From positions 806,001 through 870,000 of the forward strand of contig JAIXQR010000007.1 of the NCBI GenBank assembly GCA_027485645.1: a stretch of 64,000 bases of DNA, in the 5' to 3' direction. The notes beneath the pieces were generated by a model. The model was not told where the DNA came from. It did not search any database and saw only the letters and a program-made list of their open reading frames with translations. Of this stretch, positions 26,247 to 34,458 are shown piece after piece. The DNA is from a bacterium. Lineage in GTDB: Bacteria; Armatimonadota; Fimbriimonadia; Fimbriimonadales; Fimbriimonadaceae. The position numbers and the translations under genes were made by a program. Within the stretch, counting starts at the first letter, position 1. The number at the start of each line of letters is the position of its first letter.

Positions 26247-26620
26247 TCGTTCTCGACACCCACATCCTGATTTGGTACGCCCTCGGCAGTCCGCAACTCT
26301 CCCCCTCGCGCTTGCAGCAGATCCAAGCTGCAAGCCCGAGGGTTTTTGTCTCGGCCATCACCCTTTGGGAAGTCGAGATGCTGCTGGAACGTGGTCGTGT
26401 CAGCGGCTTTAGCGTAAGTGATCTCCGCAAAGTCATCGCCGTTTCCGGATTTCAGGAAGCCGTTCTTTCTGGAGACATGGCAGTGCTAAGCCGACGCCTA
26501 GCCCTGCCCCATCACGACCCTGCCGACCGGTTCATTGCCGCAACTGCGATGACGATGCACGCGACGCTCGTCACCAACGACGTAAATCTACTCGGCCACA
26601 CGTGGTTGCCGACTATTTAG
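26243..26620 (+). CDS. PIN-domain toxin paired with the Phd-type antitoxin
   Basis: 125 aa. MIVLDTHILIWYALG carries the first catalytic Asp, SAITLWEVEMLLERG the Glu, and DPADRFIAATAMTMHATLVTNDVNLL the last Asp pair. This is the PIN subgroup (VapC/MazF-unrelated) that commonly partners Phd/YefM antitoxins. The start overlaps the antitoxin stop by 4 nt. Third antitoxin-type gene in 1.7 kb. Confidence 0.93.
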   Translation: MIVLDTHILIWYALGSPQLSPSRLQQIQAASPRVFVSAITLWEVEMLLERGRVSGFSVSDLRKVIAVSGFQEAVLSGDMAVLSRRLALPHHDPADRFIAATAMTMHATLVTNDVNLLGHTWLPTI

Positions 26621-26644
26621 TTTCAAACATTCTGCTAGCGCCCA

Positions 26645-27214
26645 TCAGTAGGTTTCAGCGGACAATTCATCTACTTGAGCCCAAGACTCGATCCGACTGT
26701 GACCATCTAGCATCAATGCTCCAAATTTCGGTACTGCGCCACCGGTATGAAACCTAAATCCATCCCGAAGCAGAAGAGTCCTTGAGGGATCCCTATTATC
26801 CAGCACCACCCTTTTCGACTCAAAGGGATAATAGTAACTACTTCCGAAAGCAGAATAGTAGCTAGCATTTTGCGGCGATTCAAAGGGCGGTTTGCTATCC
26901 AGAGGGCATCTCAGTAAAACCGCCGACGAACCGTATGGCCGCAGTAAGTCCCATATGATGGGTGAAACCGCATTCGTGCCAGTCTGCTGAGCTCGAGAAG
27001 ATATAGCCTGCGGGTAAGTATCCTGATGATCTGCTACGTATAGCGCAACTGACACCCCGAGCTGGCGTAAGTTTTGCACGCATTGATGATCTTTCGCCTT
27101 TACTTTGCTGGAAAACAATGCCGGCAAAATCAACCCAACCAACAATGCGCATATAACGATCAAGCACATCAACTCAATAAGGGTGAAGGCAGAGACGTTA
27201 GAGGTTCGCCGCAT
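26645..27214 (-). CDS. Type II secretion-like pseudopilin (DUF1559-type)
   Basis: 189 aa. The prepilin N-terminus AFTLIELMCLIVICALLVGLILP has the peptidase-cleavage pattern with Glu5 after processing. Then comes a pilin-like body with CVQNLRQLGVSVALYVADHQDTYP, typical of DUF1559/SBP_bac_10 pseudopilins common in Planctomycetes and Armatimonadota. A second unusual feature is the Met/Cys in the hydrophobic helix. The start overlaps the end of the upstream gene by 17 nt. Confidence 0.87.
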   Translation of the reverse strand: MRRTSNVSAFTLIELMCLIVICALLVGLILPALFSSKVKAKDHQCVQNLRQLGVSVALYVADHQDTYPQAISSRAQQTGTNAVSPIIWDLLRPYGSSAVLLRCPLDSKPPFESPQNASYYSAFGSSYYYPFESKRVVLDNRDPSRTLLLRDGFRFHTGGAVPKFGALMLDGHSRIESWAQVDELSAETY

Positions 27215-27701
27215 ATGATTGGACCTCTTTATCTGGATGTTTGAGTAACTCCTGTTTGATTTGTGCCAGATCTGGAGCCTCGAGCCTCTTCAACGCCAAA
27301 GCCGCTGACTTCACGTGCCACGGATCTTTCGCGGTCAAGGACTTCCTCGCCAAATCAGTTGCTTCAGCTTGAAAAGGCGTTCCTCGGAACTTAGCCAGCA
27401 AGCCCAAGTTACGCATCACCATTTCTGGGTTCTTACTCGCCAGTAACCCTCTTAGTTCATCGAATTCTCTTTTGCTGATCTGCTTGGCTTGAAGGGGATT
27501 TTCACCCACCAAGCGCTCGTCAAGAGATTTTGACAACTCGTATTCTCCTACGTCATATCCAGCCTCAGCAGCGATTCGCTGAAGTTCAGCATTGGGGCGA
27601 GGAATGAATAGATAGAATGCAATAGCAAGTGCAATTCCTCCAATCAGCGGCAGAAACCAAACGTGCTTTGTAATCTTCTGCAGCAAAGTATTAACATTCA
27701 T
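27198..27701 (-). CDS. Hypothetical single-pass membrane protein with HEAT-like C-terminus
   Basis: 167 aa. One transmembrane segment (FLPLIGGIALAIAFYLFIP, about 17-35), then a soluble domain with helical repeats (LLAKFRGTPFQAEATDLARK and LALKRLEAPDLAQIKQELL) that look HEAT-like. Starts at the ATG 27701 (MNVNTLL); the frame is open to 27731. Overlaps the pseudopilin gene by 17 nt, so the two are probably co-expressed. No family recognised. Confidence 0.7.
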   Translation of the reverse strand: MNVNTLLQKITKHVWFLPLIGGIALAIAFYLFIPRPNAELQRIAAEAGYDVGEYELSKSLDERLVGENPLQAKQISKREFDELRGLLASKNPEMVMRNLGLLAKFRGTPFQAEATDLARKSLTAKDPWHVKSAALALKRLEAPDLAQIKQELLKHPDKEVQSYAANL

Positions 27702-27790
27702 GGCCAACGCTCGTCGCAAGCCAGATAGCACTGGCTCTTGGAAGATCCGCTACATCTAATATCACATGCAGCTTTGCAACTTCCCTTGCC

Positions 27791-27925
27791 TTATGCGTTT
27801 GCGCAAAAGTTCGGGCCCTGATTTGCGCAACACACCGGAAACGGCGTAATCGGAATTCCATCGTCTGCCAAGGACAAGGTTGTAAAGGTCAAAATAAACG
27901 CGCCAACGAAAATCAATGGCTTCAT
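27791..27925 (-). CDS. Small secreted cysteine peptide (44 aa)
   Basis: A 44-codon frame encoding a basic start (MKP), a hydrophobic core (LIFVGAFILTFTTLSLA) and a short mature part (DDGIPITPFPVCCANQGPNF plus CANA) with three Cys. The N-terminus is a good signal peptide. It sits 9 nt downstream of a consensus promoter (TTGACA-N17-TAAACT), so it should be transcribed almost without a leader. The other frame over the same bases starts upstream of the -10 and is not plausible. It is followed by two minus-strand genes, possibly in the same transcript. Function unknown. Confidence 0.5.
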   Translation of the reverse strand: MKPLIFVGAFILTFTTLSLADDGIPITPFPVCCANQGPNFCANA

Positions 27926-27934
27926 CAGGAAGCG

Positions 27935-27963
27935 AGTTTACGAGAGAGCGGCGCATTTGTCAA
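27935..27963 (-). promoter_or_regulatory. Consensus sigma-70-type promoter
   Basis: On the minus strand: TTGACA (27963-27958), exactly 17 nt, TAAACT (27940-27935). Drives the small secreted peptide (ATG 27925) and possibly the two genes after it. Confidence 0.8.
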
Positions 27964-28073
27964 CCACCAAAGATTAAAAATTTTCTCAAGCCAACCATTA
28001 TAATGCAATTCAAATGAAATTAATAGCTTCAAAGCTCTTTTGTGGATTGAGCCTCACTTTTTTCATCAACCCC

Positions 28074-28919
28074 TTAAGACCGCTCGTTTGCCGGATCGAG
28101 CAGCGGATTGCCGTCATAAAACGCGGGCTTGTCCAGCTTCATTCGTCCCAGTTCCCTTCGGACCGCGCCGATCTGCGCCTCAACCTCAGCAAACTCGTTC
28201 TTGCCCGTGTGATGCTCAACTCCGAGCGCGCCGGTGTAGCCCGCCGCTTGCAGAATCTCAAGCGCTGCCCGGAGCCGCGTCTCGCAGTTCTTCTGGTCGA
28301 TGTGGGTGTGCATCGCGATTGGCGCGAGCGCCTGGTCGTACTCGTCTTGGGTCTTCCAAATGTCTTTCCCAACGTGCAGCAGCACGCCAAAGTGCGGCGA
28401 GTCAACGGCTTCGCTCAGGCGCAAAAGGTTGTCAGGATAGTTGCCCGCGCCCCAGTGGGTTTCCGGCCCAACTCTAAATCCTTCCTTCGCCGCAAACTCG
28501 CAAAACTCTCGGTAGCTCTGTGCAATGATCTCAAACTCCGCGTCTTCCCAGTGCCGATTACCTCCGCCTGGATCGATCCGGACCGTTTGCGCGCCAAGAA
28601 TCGCGGCCGCTTCAAGGTGTCGATCTGCCAATTCTCGGTGTCGAGCCCGGACTTCCGCGTCAGGCTCGTACGGATGGCACCCATCGGCGTGGTAGTTCAC
28701 ACAAACCAACCCGCGGTCGTCCATCGCGGTTCGAACCTTGCGGAGGCGCGCCGTATTGAGCTGAGCATCAGCATCTGGCCCAAGCAAACCGTTCCAAATG
28801 TCTGCGGAATCAAGGTGGTACCGGAACCGGCAGGTTTCCAGGTAAGCGAATATGTCCATGGTCCCTTCGGCAACCATGCCGTGGAACGAAAACGAAGCAA
28901 CACTGATCGGCCCGAACAT
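28074..28919 (-). CDS. Sugar phosphate isomerase/epimerase-like TIM barrel
   Basis: 281 aa, xylose-isomerase-like fold (AP endonuclease 2 family). Conserved features include SVASFSFHG, a central VRIDPGGGNRHWED, GVLLHVGKD, HTHIDQKN and GVEHHTGK, which supply the metal-binding Glu/His/Asp positions. Members isomerise or epimerise sugars or inositols; the substrate is not predictable. No signal peptide. Divergent from the SDR gene (62 nt), which might act in the same catabolic step. The -10-like TAAAGT is 6 nt before the ATG. Confidence 0.85.
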   Translation of the reverse strand: MFGPISVASFSFHGMVAEGTMDIFAYLETCRFRYHLDSADIWNGLLGPDADAQLNTARLRKVRTAMDDRGLVCVNYHADGCHPYEPDAEVRARHRELADRHLEAAAILGAQTVRIDPGGGNRHWEDAEFEIIAQSYREFCEFAAKEGFRVGPETHWGAGNYPDNLLRLSEAVDSPHFGVLLHVGKDIWKTQDEYDQALAPIAMHTHIDQKNCETRLRAALEILQAAGYTGALGVEHHTGKNEFAEVEAQIGAVRRELGRMKLDKPAFYDGNPLLDPANERS

Positions 28920-28925
28920 ATCGGT

Positions 28926-28931
28926 ACTTTA
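28926..28931 (-). promoter_or_regulatory. -10 element of a leaderless transcript
   Basis: TAAAGT (minus strand) with 6 nt to the ATG at 28919; no Shine-Dalgarno. Confidence 0.5.
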
Positions 28932-28981
28932 ACCGATTCTGCGGTGATCTCGAAGTAGGCGGGACTAGACTTGCTGGTGAA

Positions 28982-29677
28982 GTGTCAAACGCGCACGAAA
29001 CAAAGAAAACGGTGCTCATCACCGGCTCCGAAGGACTCATCGGCCGCGCCATGGTCGCCGCATTCCGAACGGCAGGGTACGAAACCGTTGGCATAGACAT
29101 CGTCCCTTCCGCCGACGTACGAATTGACCTTGCCGAGCCAGCGGAGATTGAGGCGCTTGTCCGCGGATTAGATCGCCCCGTTCACGCCCTCATCAACAAT
29201 GCCGCCATGGCGAATTGGGACAAGCCGATCGAAGAAACGACAACGGAAGACTGGGACCGCGTGCTGAACGTCAACCTCCGCGCCCCTTGGCTCCTAACCA
29301 AGCACTTGCTCCCCCACTTCGCGCCCAAAGCGAGCATTGTGAATATCGCCAGCATTCGAAACCAAATGACCGACGCCCGAAACGAGCCATATTCAGCATC
29401 AAAAGGTGGGCTCGTTGGACTCACGCAAGCCCTGGCGGTTGAACTCGGGCATCGGTACGGCATTCGGGTTAATGCGATCTCGCCGGGCTACATTGCAGAC
29501 GAACACGAAAAGCTAGCGCCGATCGAGCACGCGGCGCACCCGGCACAACGCGTCGGAAAGCCAGAAGACATCGCGCATGCCGCGGTCTATTTGTGCTCAG
29601 ATCAAGCCGAGTTTGTGACCGGGGCGGAATGGATCGTTGACGGCGGGATGTCCCGGGTCTTTGCCTATCCCGTTTAG
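28982..29677 (+). CDS. Short-chain dehydrogenase/reductase
   Basis: 231 aa, GTG start. Rossmann motif TGSEGLIG (variant of TGxxxGxG), NNAAM, catalytic Ser in NIASI and YSASKGG (Tyr and Lys). The Ser residue is shifted to a short NIASIRNQM loop. An ISPGYI proline loop follows. Substrate unknown. Upstream, TAGACT lies 10 nt before the GTG and a GGTGAA sits between, so initiation is of the ordinary type. Confidence 0.88.
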   Translation: MSNAHETKKTVLITGSEGLIGRAMVAAFRTAGYETVGIDIVPSADVRIDLAEPAEIEALVRGLDRPVHALINNAAMANWDKPIEETTTEDWDRVLNVNLRAPWLLTKHLLPHFAPKASIVNIASIRNQMTDARNEPYSASKGGLVGLTQALAVELGHRYGIRVNAISPGYIADEHEKLAPIEHAAHPAQRVGKPEDIAHAAVYLCSDQAEFVTGAEWIVDGGMSRVFAYPV

Positions 29678-29745
29678 ATGGCGACAGGGCTGAAATCGCC
29701 GATTTTTTGGAACGCGCAGGACCGTTTCAAGGGTAAAAGCATCAC

Positions 29746-30204
29746 ATGCCTGTTGATCTCAAAGCCCACGTCACGATGCAACTTAATCAGACTCTTGCTC
29801 TCTACAAAAAGGATATCGCTGCCTGTACGGATGAGCAGCTTGGAACCCCGTTTAACGAGACCACGCGAACGGCCTACGATTTCCTTTACGAATGTGAGTA
29901 CGTTAATCGACGCATGACTCAGCGCATCAAGGGTGAAGAGCCAACACCTGCACCTTGGACCGGTTGGGCGGTTGCCCCAGAAGAATGGCGAAACCGAGAA
30001 ACCGCCATCGCTAAGTTCGAAGCTTCGGTAAACGACCTGCTTGCAGCAGCGCTTGAAGATCCGGAAAAGGAGATCGTTTTGCCCGACGAAGTCACAACGC
30101 CATACGCATTGGCCCTCTTCGCCGATATGCACTCCATGTATCACCTGGGTCAGATTGATTACATTCAGACCCTGCACGGCGATACAAAAATGCACTGGAT
30201 GTAA
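29746..30204 (+). CDS. DinB-like helical-bundle protein
   Basis: 152 aa. A four-helix bundle is suggested, with a C-terminal ADMHSMYHLGQIDYIQ motif (metal-type His pair) as in the DinB/YfiT/bacillithiol-transferase superfamily. A first-helix His (LKAHV) is near the N-terminus. Enzymatic role not assignable. It lies alone between the SDR gene and the MmgE/PrpD gene. TAAAAG, a near-match to the -10 pattern, lies 6 nt before the ATG. Confidence 0.7.
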   Translation: MPVDLKAHVTMQLNQTLALYKKDIAACTDEQLGTPFNETTRTAYDFLYECEYVNRRMTQRIKGEEPTPAPWTGWAVAPEEWRNRETAIAKFEASVNDLLAAALEDPEKEIVLPDEVTTPYALALFADMHSMYHLGQIDYIQTLHGDTKMHWM

Positions 30205-30212
30205 GCAACCGG

Positions 30213-30218
30213 TACCCT
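30213..30218 (+). promoter_or_regulatory. -10 element of a leaderless MmgE/PrpD transcript
   Basis: TACCCT with 6 nt to the ATG at 30225; no ribosome-binding site. Confidence 0.5.
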
Positions 30219-30224
30219 AGCCGC

Positions 30225-31718
30225 ATGGGATCCAACTCGGTCAGTCTCGACCGAAACACAAATCAAGCGCTCGGCATCGGGCAATTCGCGGTTGACTTTA
30301 TGAACGGCTCGCTCGGTCCTGGACCGAGCGAAGCCGTTTTGAACCGAACTCGGGATTTTCACACCGATGCCGTCCTGTGCGGCCTGTCCGCTTTGGCGCT
30401 AAAAACCAACGCGCCCACCATTCTCCGCGCCGAAGCGCTGACCTATCCTGACGCGGCCGGGGCAACCGTCTTCAATTCCCACGTCCGCGTGAAGCCAGAG
30501 AAGGCGATCGTCGCCAACTCTGCGGCTGTCAGAGAGTGGGATAGCAACGGCACGAACTTTGGCTACAACCCATCGCTCGGCCACGTTGCCGGCGAGTTTG
30601 GCCACAACGACTTCTATCCGGTCGCCATTGCGGCTTGTCAGGTTGCCGGAAAAGATGGCGCGACCGCGCTCAAGGCCATGGTTCTGCTCGACGAGATTCG
30701 AGGTCGGCTTGCCGAGGTCTTCTCGCTGAAAACCTACAAGATTGATCACGTCGTGCACGGAGCCATTGCCTCCGCCGCGACTTACGGCGCGGTTCTGGGC
30801 GCAACTCCCGAGCAGATTGAGAGCGCGATCGGCATGTTCGTCGCCCACTACATTCCATGGCGCGCGATTCGTGCGGGCAAGCAACTGAGCGATTCAAAAG
30901 GTGCCAGCGCTGCAATCTCCACCGAGGCCGCCGTGCTGTGTATGCAGCGATCGATGAACGGTTTTGTCGGGCCCAAAGACATTTTCCGCAATCCAGAATC
31001 GATGTTCCGGCAGTTCGAAAAGACGGACGGCGACTCGCCCTTTGATCTGGTTCTCAACCATTCTGGGGACGACTTTGCGGTGATGGGAATGCACTTCAAG
31101 CTCGGACTCTACGAGCACCAGTCCGCGGGCGCAATTCACGGAATTCTTGAATTGCTTCTTGCAAACCCAGAGCTTCGCCAGCCCGGAGCCATCAAAGGGA
31201 TCACGGTGAAAGCCTACGAACCCGCGTTCGGCATTATTGGAGACCCTGCAAAGCGAGATCCGAAGACCCGGCAATCCGCTGACCACAGCATGGTGTTCAT
31301 CATCGCTCGCATTCTCAAGAACGCCATGGCCGCTGGTTCGGTGAACTCGCTCGAGGACATCTGGGAAGCCACGATGCTCATGCCGACCGACTACGACGAT
31401 GAGGCCCTGGCAGACCCGCAAACGCGCGAACTGATGGCCCTGATCGGCTTTGAGCACGGCGGATCATCGTACGATTCGGCTTATCCCGAGGGAATTCCCA
31501 CCTCCGTCCATCTGCAAACCACAAACGGCACGGTGGAAACCGACATGGTCATGTTCCCAATTGGCCATGCCCGCAATGCCGGCAACGACCTAGAGAGAAT
31601 GCTGACGGCAAAGTGGCATCGGCTCGCCAGCCTGTCTGGCGCGAACGACCCTGCCGAAACCGTTCAAACCCTATCGGCCCTACCAAACGCCTCTGCAGAT
31701 CAGCTTCTCAGCTTCTGA
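30225..31718 (+). CDS. MmgE/PrpD family protein (2-methylcitrate dehydratase-like)
   Basis: 497 aa, the normal family length. Typical features: VREWDSNGTNFG with an acidic loop, GEFGHNDFYPVAIAACQVAG, YKIDHVVHGAIASAATYGAVLG, SKGASAAISTEAAVLC and QSADHSMVFIIARIL. The family dehydrates 2-methylcitrate or related tricarboxylates in propionate catabolism, or has decarboxylase relatives (CAD). No methylcitrate synthase or 2-methylisocitrate lyase is nearby, so the substrate is uncertain. Terminated by a bidirectional hairpin. Confidence 0.9.
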   Translation: MGSNSVSLDRNTNQALGIGQFAVDFMNGSLGPGPSEAVLNRTRDFHTDAVLCGLSALALKTNAPTILRAEALTYPDAAGATVFNSHVRVKPEKAIVANSAAVREWDSNGTNFGYNPSLGHVAGEFGHNDFYPVAIAACQVAGKDGATALKAMVLLDEIRGRLAEVFSLKTYKIDHVVHGAIASAATYGAVLGATPEQIESAIGMFVAHYIPWRAIRAGKQLSDSKGASAAISTEAAVLCMQRSMNGFVGPKDIFRNPESMFRQFEKTDGDSPFDLVLNHSGDDFAVMGMHFKLGLYEHQSAGAIHGILELLLANPELRQPGAIKGITVKAYEPAFGIIGDPAKRDPKTRQSADHSMVFIIARILKNAMAAGSVNSLEDIWEATMLMPTDYDDEALADPQTRELMALIGFEHGGSSYDSAYPEGIPTSVHLQTTNGTVETDMVMFPIGHARNAGNDLERMLTAKWHRLASLSGANDPAETVQTLSALPNASADQLLSF

Positions 31719-31727
31719 GGAAAACAA

Positions 31728-31761
31728 AAAAAGTCCCGTCGCATTTGCGACGGGACTTTTT
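31728..31761. terminator. Bidirectional rho-independent terminator
   Basis: 15-bp stem with 4-nt ATTT loop and flanked by an A-run and a T-run, so it can end transcription both from the MmgE/PrpD gene (+) and from the SBBP gene (-). Confidence 0.93.
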
Positions 31762-31782
31762 GTTTGGCCTAAGGGCCAGATC

Positions 31783-34290
31783 TTACGGGTTGATCGTGTA
31801 CGAGCCCGAAACGGTGGTGCCGCTCGAGAGCGCCGAAACCGTTACAACCGTCGGCGAAACGACCTGCTTGCTGAAGACCTTCTCCGAGATTCGCTGGCTT
31901 CCCTGTGGAATCGTCAGCGTGATCGTGTTGGTTCCGTTCGAGAATCGAGCGGCGGTGGTTGGCGTGAGCGTCAGGACGACACTCTGTCCGGCCACGTCTT
32001 GGACGGGAGCATTCAACTCAACCGCAACGAAGTTGGTCTGCGTATCCGAAATGCTGTTGCGGCTAAACGAAACGCCGGTTGGGTCCGTGTAGAAGCCGAG
32101 CACGTTGATGAAGCCAGAGCTATCTGGATTGGTGTTCTGGAAGCCACCGGTCGAGACCTGCATCGAGAAGGAAGCGGTTTGCCCGACGACGACTGCGTTG
32201 TTCCACGTTCCGAAGAGCGCGATGCCGTAAGGCGTATCAATACCGGTATCCGTGACCACGCTGCCACCAAGAAGGCTGGCACCAATGAGGCCCATGCCGT
32301 TCGAGAATCGAGCGTGGAAGCCCTGAGTGTTGGTCGTCGCGGCGGCAGTTGCCGTCATGTTCGTTCCGCCCGCTGCATTAAGCGGCAGAAGCGCCGAGGT
32401 CGTAGTTCCAACAACTTGGACCGTTCCATTTGACTGGAGCGCGATGTCGGTTGGCTGGTCGTTACCAGCGTCTCCATAGTAAGTCATGATCGCCTGATTC
32501 AGGTCCTGGCTAAACGATGCCACGATGACATCATTACCGGCACTGTGCGTGCTGTCGAATCCGAATTTCACCGGAATGGTCGTACCGAAACCAGTCGAGT
32601 TGACCTCACCGGAGATCAGAGCAGTGATGTATGGTCGGTCGTTGACCATATCCATTTCCATGCCGCGGAAGGTGTCTGCGCCTGCAGAAGCACCGAATGC
32701 CGTGCTGAACTGAACGGCTGCCGTCTTCACAGCAAATCGCGCAAGGAAGAGGTCTCGGTTCGCACCGACTGCACCGTTGGTGAAGGTCAAATCGGCCGTC
32801 GACTGAACCTGTCCGCCCAGAACGAGGGTGTTGTATCCCTTTCCGAAATTGACGGTCTTGCCGGTATCCGTGGAACTTCCACCGAAGAAGGTGCCCATCT
32901 TGACCGTCGCAAGCGTCTTGTCAAGAACCAGTACGAATGCGTCGGCGGAAGTTCCGCTCTTCGTCGTATCTGCGCTTGACCCAGCGGTCAGCGGGCCTCG
33001 GGTGGCAACGGTGGCGGAGAAGTCGGCCGAGCCGTTCTGCATCGCAAGTGCCACTTCGCCGTTCGCTGGGTTAACGTCCATGTCCCAGATCCAGTCCGTA
33101 CCAGATCCACCGACGTAGGTCGAGAACATTCGGCTTCCGCCGTTTGCACGAAGTCGAAGAACGTATCCGTCGTTGCCGCCACCGTTTCCGGTCTGCACGC
33201 CGCCGGTTGCTGGCAAGTTCGTGCTGTTACCGTTCGCTGCGAACACGATGTCCTGGTTATCCAATACGCGGACCTTCATGCCTTGCGTACTTCCAGCCCA
33301 GCCGACTTCCGTGCCAGTGCCCGAAACATAAGTGCTGAAGACATCAACGTCGGTGAGGTCAGATCGCAAGTGCGAAATGAACCAGTCAGCGCCCGTGCTG
33401 TCGGTATTGTAAGGTCCGACGCTCGTTGGGAAGTCAGCACCTGCGGCCAATCCAGCAACGACAATCGCGCCGCTCGGCGAAACGTCAACTGCGCCAACTT
33501 CGTCAACGCCCGTTCCCCCGATGAAAGTACCGGAGAGGAAAATCTGAGGGTCGATCACAACCGGCTTGGTGGCGTCGTAGCCCGAAAGCTTGAAGCCAAC
33601 CTGGCCGTTGTTGATCGTGAACTTGGCCGAAACTTCCTTCTTGGCACCGTTCACCATCTGGTAAACGAAGAGGTTCTGTTCTCGAACCGTGCCAAGCGAG
33701 ATGTCGTACTGGAGCGAACCGTCAGCGCCCACGCGAAGGTTCTTGGCACCTTCGTAGTTCAGCTTGACCGACTCAGGCTTTGCGCCAGCCGAGAGAATAA
33801 CGTCATAGCGTGGTGCGCCGCCGTCGAGATAGTAGCGGGCGGTGACGCCAGGAAGAACGTTAACAAGCTTGGCTTCTTGGAACGATGCCGCTCCGTTGAA
33901 CTCCTGCCCTGCAACGATGAAGTTGGTTTGACTCTTCTTCTTCGAAACTCCGACTGGGACCACCGAGTTGGATGCGCCAACGAAGTTCACTCGAACGACG
34001 TCGCCGGTCGTCGAAATCTGCTTTCCGGTGATCTCTCCATCGACCTGAACGGTCTTCGAAATGTGCTTGTAATAGTCAATAACGGCACCGGAATCGGTGA
34101 CCCAAAGGTTTGCGCCTGGCGACTTCATCAAGAATCGAGCCGCGGAATTCCACTGGCCTTTGTTCTCGATGAATGCGCCTTGCGAAAGGGCAGTGTTGCC
34201 CATTGATGGACTGGCTGCGGAAGCAACCGTTGCAAGGACTAAAATTCCAATCATCAAGAAGGAGTATGCCGATGGATTTATCCACTTCAC
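31783..34290 (-). CDS. SBBP-repeat surface protein, copy 1 (DUF7948-type N-domain)
   Basis: 835 aa. Signal peptide (LMIGILVLATVASAA), N-domain with FIENKGQWNSAARFLMKSPG, then beta-propeller (SBBP) repeats with STYVSGTG/STYVGGSG-like strands, and a C-terminal Ig-like domain of about 95 aa. A GTG start at 34290 follows AAGGGTGAT. It is a tandem paralogue of the 829-aa gene at 34459-36948. The first about 60 residues and the leader are nearly identical at DNA level while the rest diverges. Likely secreted or surface-attached; ligand unknown. Confidence 0.87.
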   Translation of the reverse strand: MKWINPSAYSFLMIGILVLATVASAASPSMGNTALSQGAFIENKGQWNSAARFLMKSPGANLWVTDSGAVIDYYKHISKTVQVDGEITGKQISTTGDVVRVNFVGASNSVVPVGVSKKKSQTNFIVAGQEFNGAASFQEAKLVNVLPGVTARYYLDGGAPRYDVILSAGAKPESVKLNYEGAKNLRVGADGSLQYDISLGTVREQNLFVYQMVNGAKKEVSAKFTINNGQVGFKLSGYDATKPVVIDPQIFLSGTFIGGTGVDEVGAVDVSPSGAIVVAGLAAGADFPTSVGPYNTDSTGADWFISHLRSDLTDVDVFSTYVSGTGTEVGWAGSTQGMKVRVLDNQDIVFAANGNSTNLPATGGVQTGNGGGNDGYVLRLRANGGSRMFSTYVGGSGTDWIWDMDVNPANGEVALAMQNGSADFSATVATRGPLTAGSSADTTKSGTSADAFVLVLDKTLATVKMGTFFGGSSTDTGKTVNFGKGYNTLVLGGQVQSTADLTFTNGAVGANRDLFLARFAVKTAAVQFSTAFGASAGADTFRGMEMDMVNDRPYITALISGEVNSTGFGTTIPVKFGFDSTHSAGNDVIVASFSQDLNQAIMTYYGDAGNDQPTDIALQSNGTVQVVGTTTSALLPLNAAGGTNMTATAAATTNTQGFHARFSNGMGLIGASLLGGSVVTDTGIDTPYGIALFGTWNNAVVVGQTASFSMQVSTGGFQNTNPDSSGFINVLGFYTDPTGVSFSRNSISDTQTNFVAVELNAPVQDVAGQSVVLTLTPTTAARFSNGTNTITLTIPQGSQRISEKVFSKQVVSPTVVTVSALSSGTTVSGSYTINP

Positions 34291-34336
34291 ATCACCCTTA
34301 ACAAATTCTTAACTTTAGTCAGCCGAACTAGCAAAT
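34084..34336 (-). repeat. Duplicated leader and signal-peptide region, copy 1
   Basis: Near-identical to 36762-37012. It covers the first about 60 codons plus about 45 nt of the untranslated leader. Identity drops sharply further into the genes and beyond the leader end (GAACTAGCAAAT). Confidence 0.85.
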
Positions 34337-34395
34337 ATACTAGTGACGATTGGAACATTCCCAGCCAGCTAGATTCAATTTTGAATGGGCTCGGA

Positions 34396-34438
34396 AGAAA
34401 AAAGTGGCTATCCACCGCCAACGCGGTGGATAGCCACT
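34396..34438 (-). terminator. Rho-independent terminator of SBBP gene copy 2
   Basis: 16-bp perfect stem, 4-nt loop and a T-run on the minus strand, just after the stop at 34459. Confidence 0.93.
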
Positions 34439-34458
34439 GACCTCAAACAAGCGTGAGC

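Noticed and set aside
27762-27956. A 64-codon minus-strand frame over the small Cys peptide
   Set aside because: It would start upstream of the -10, has an Arg-rich sequence with no family match, and the other frame carries a signal peptide.
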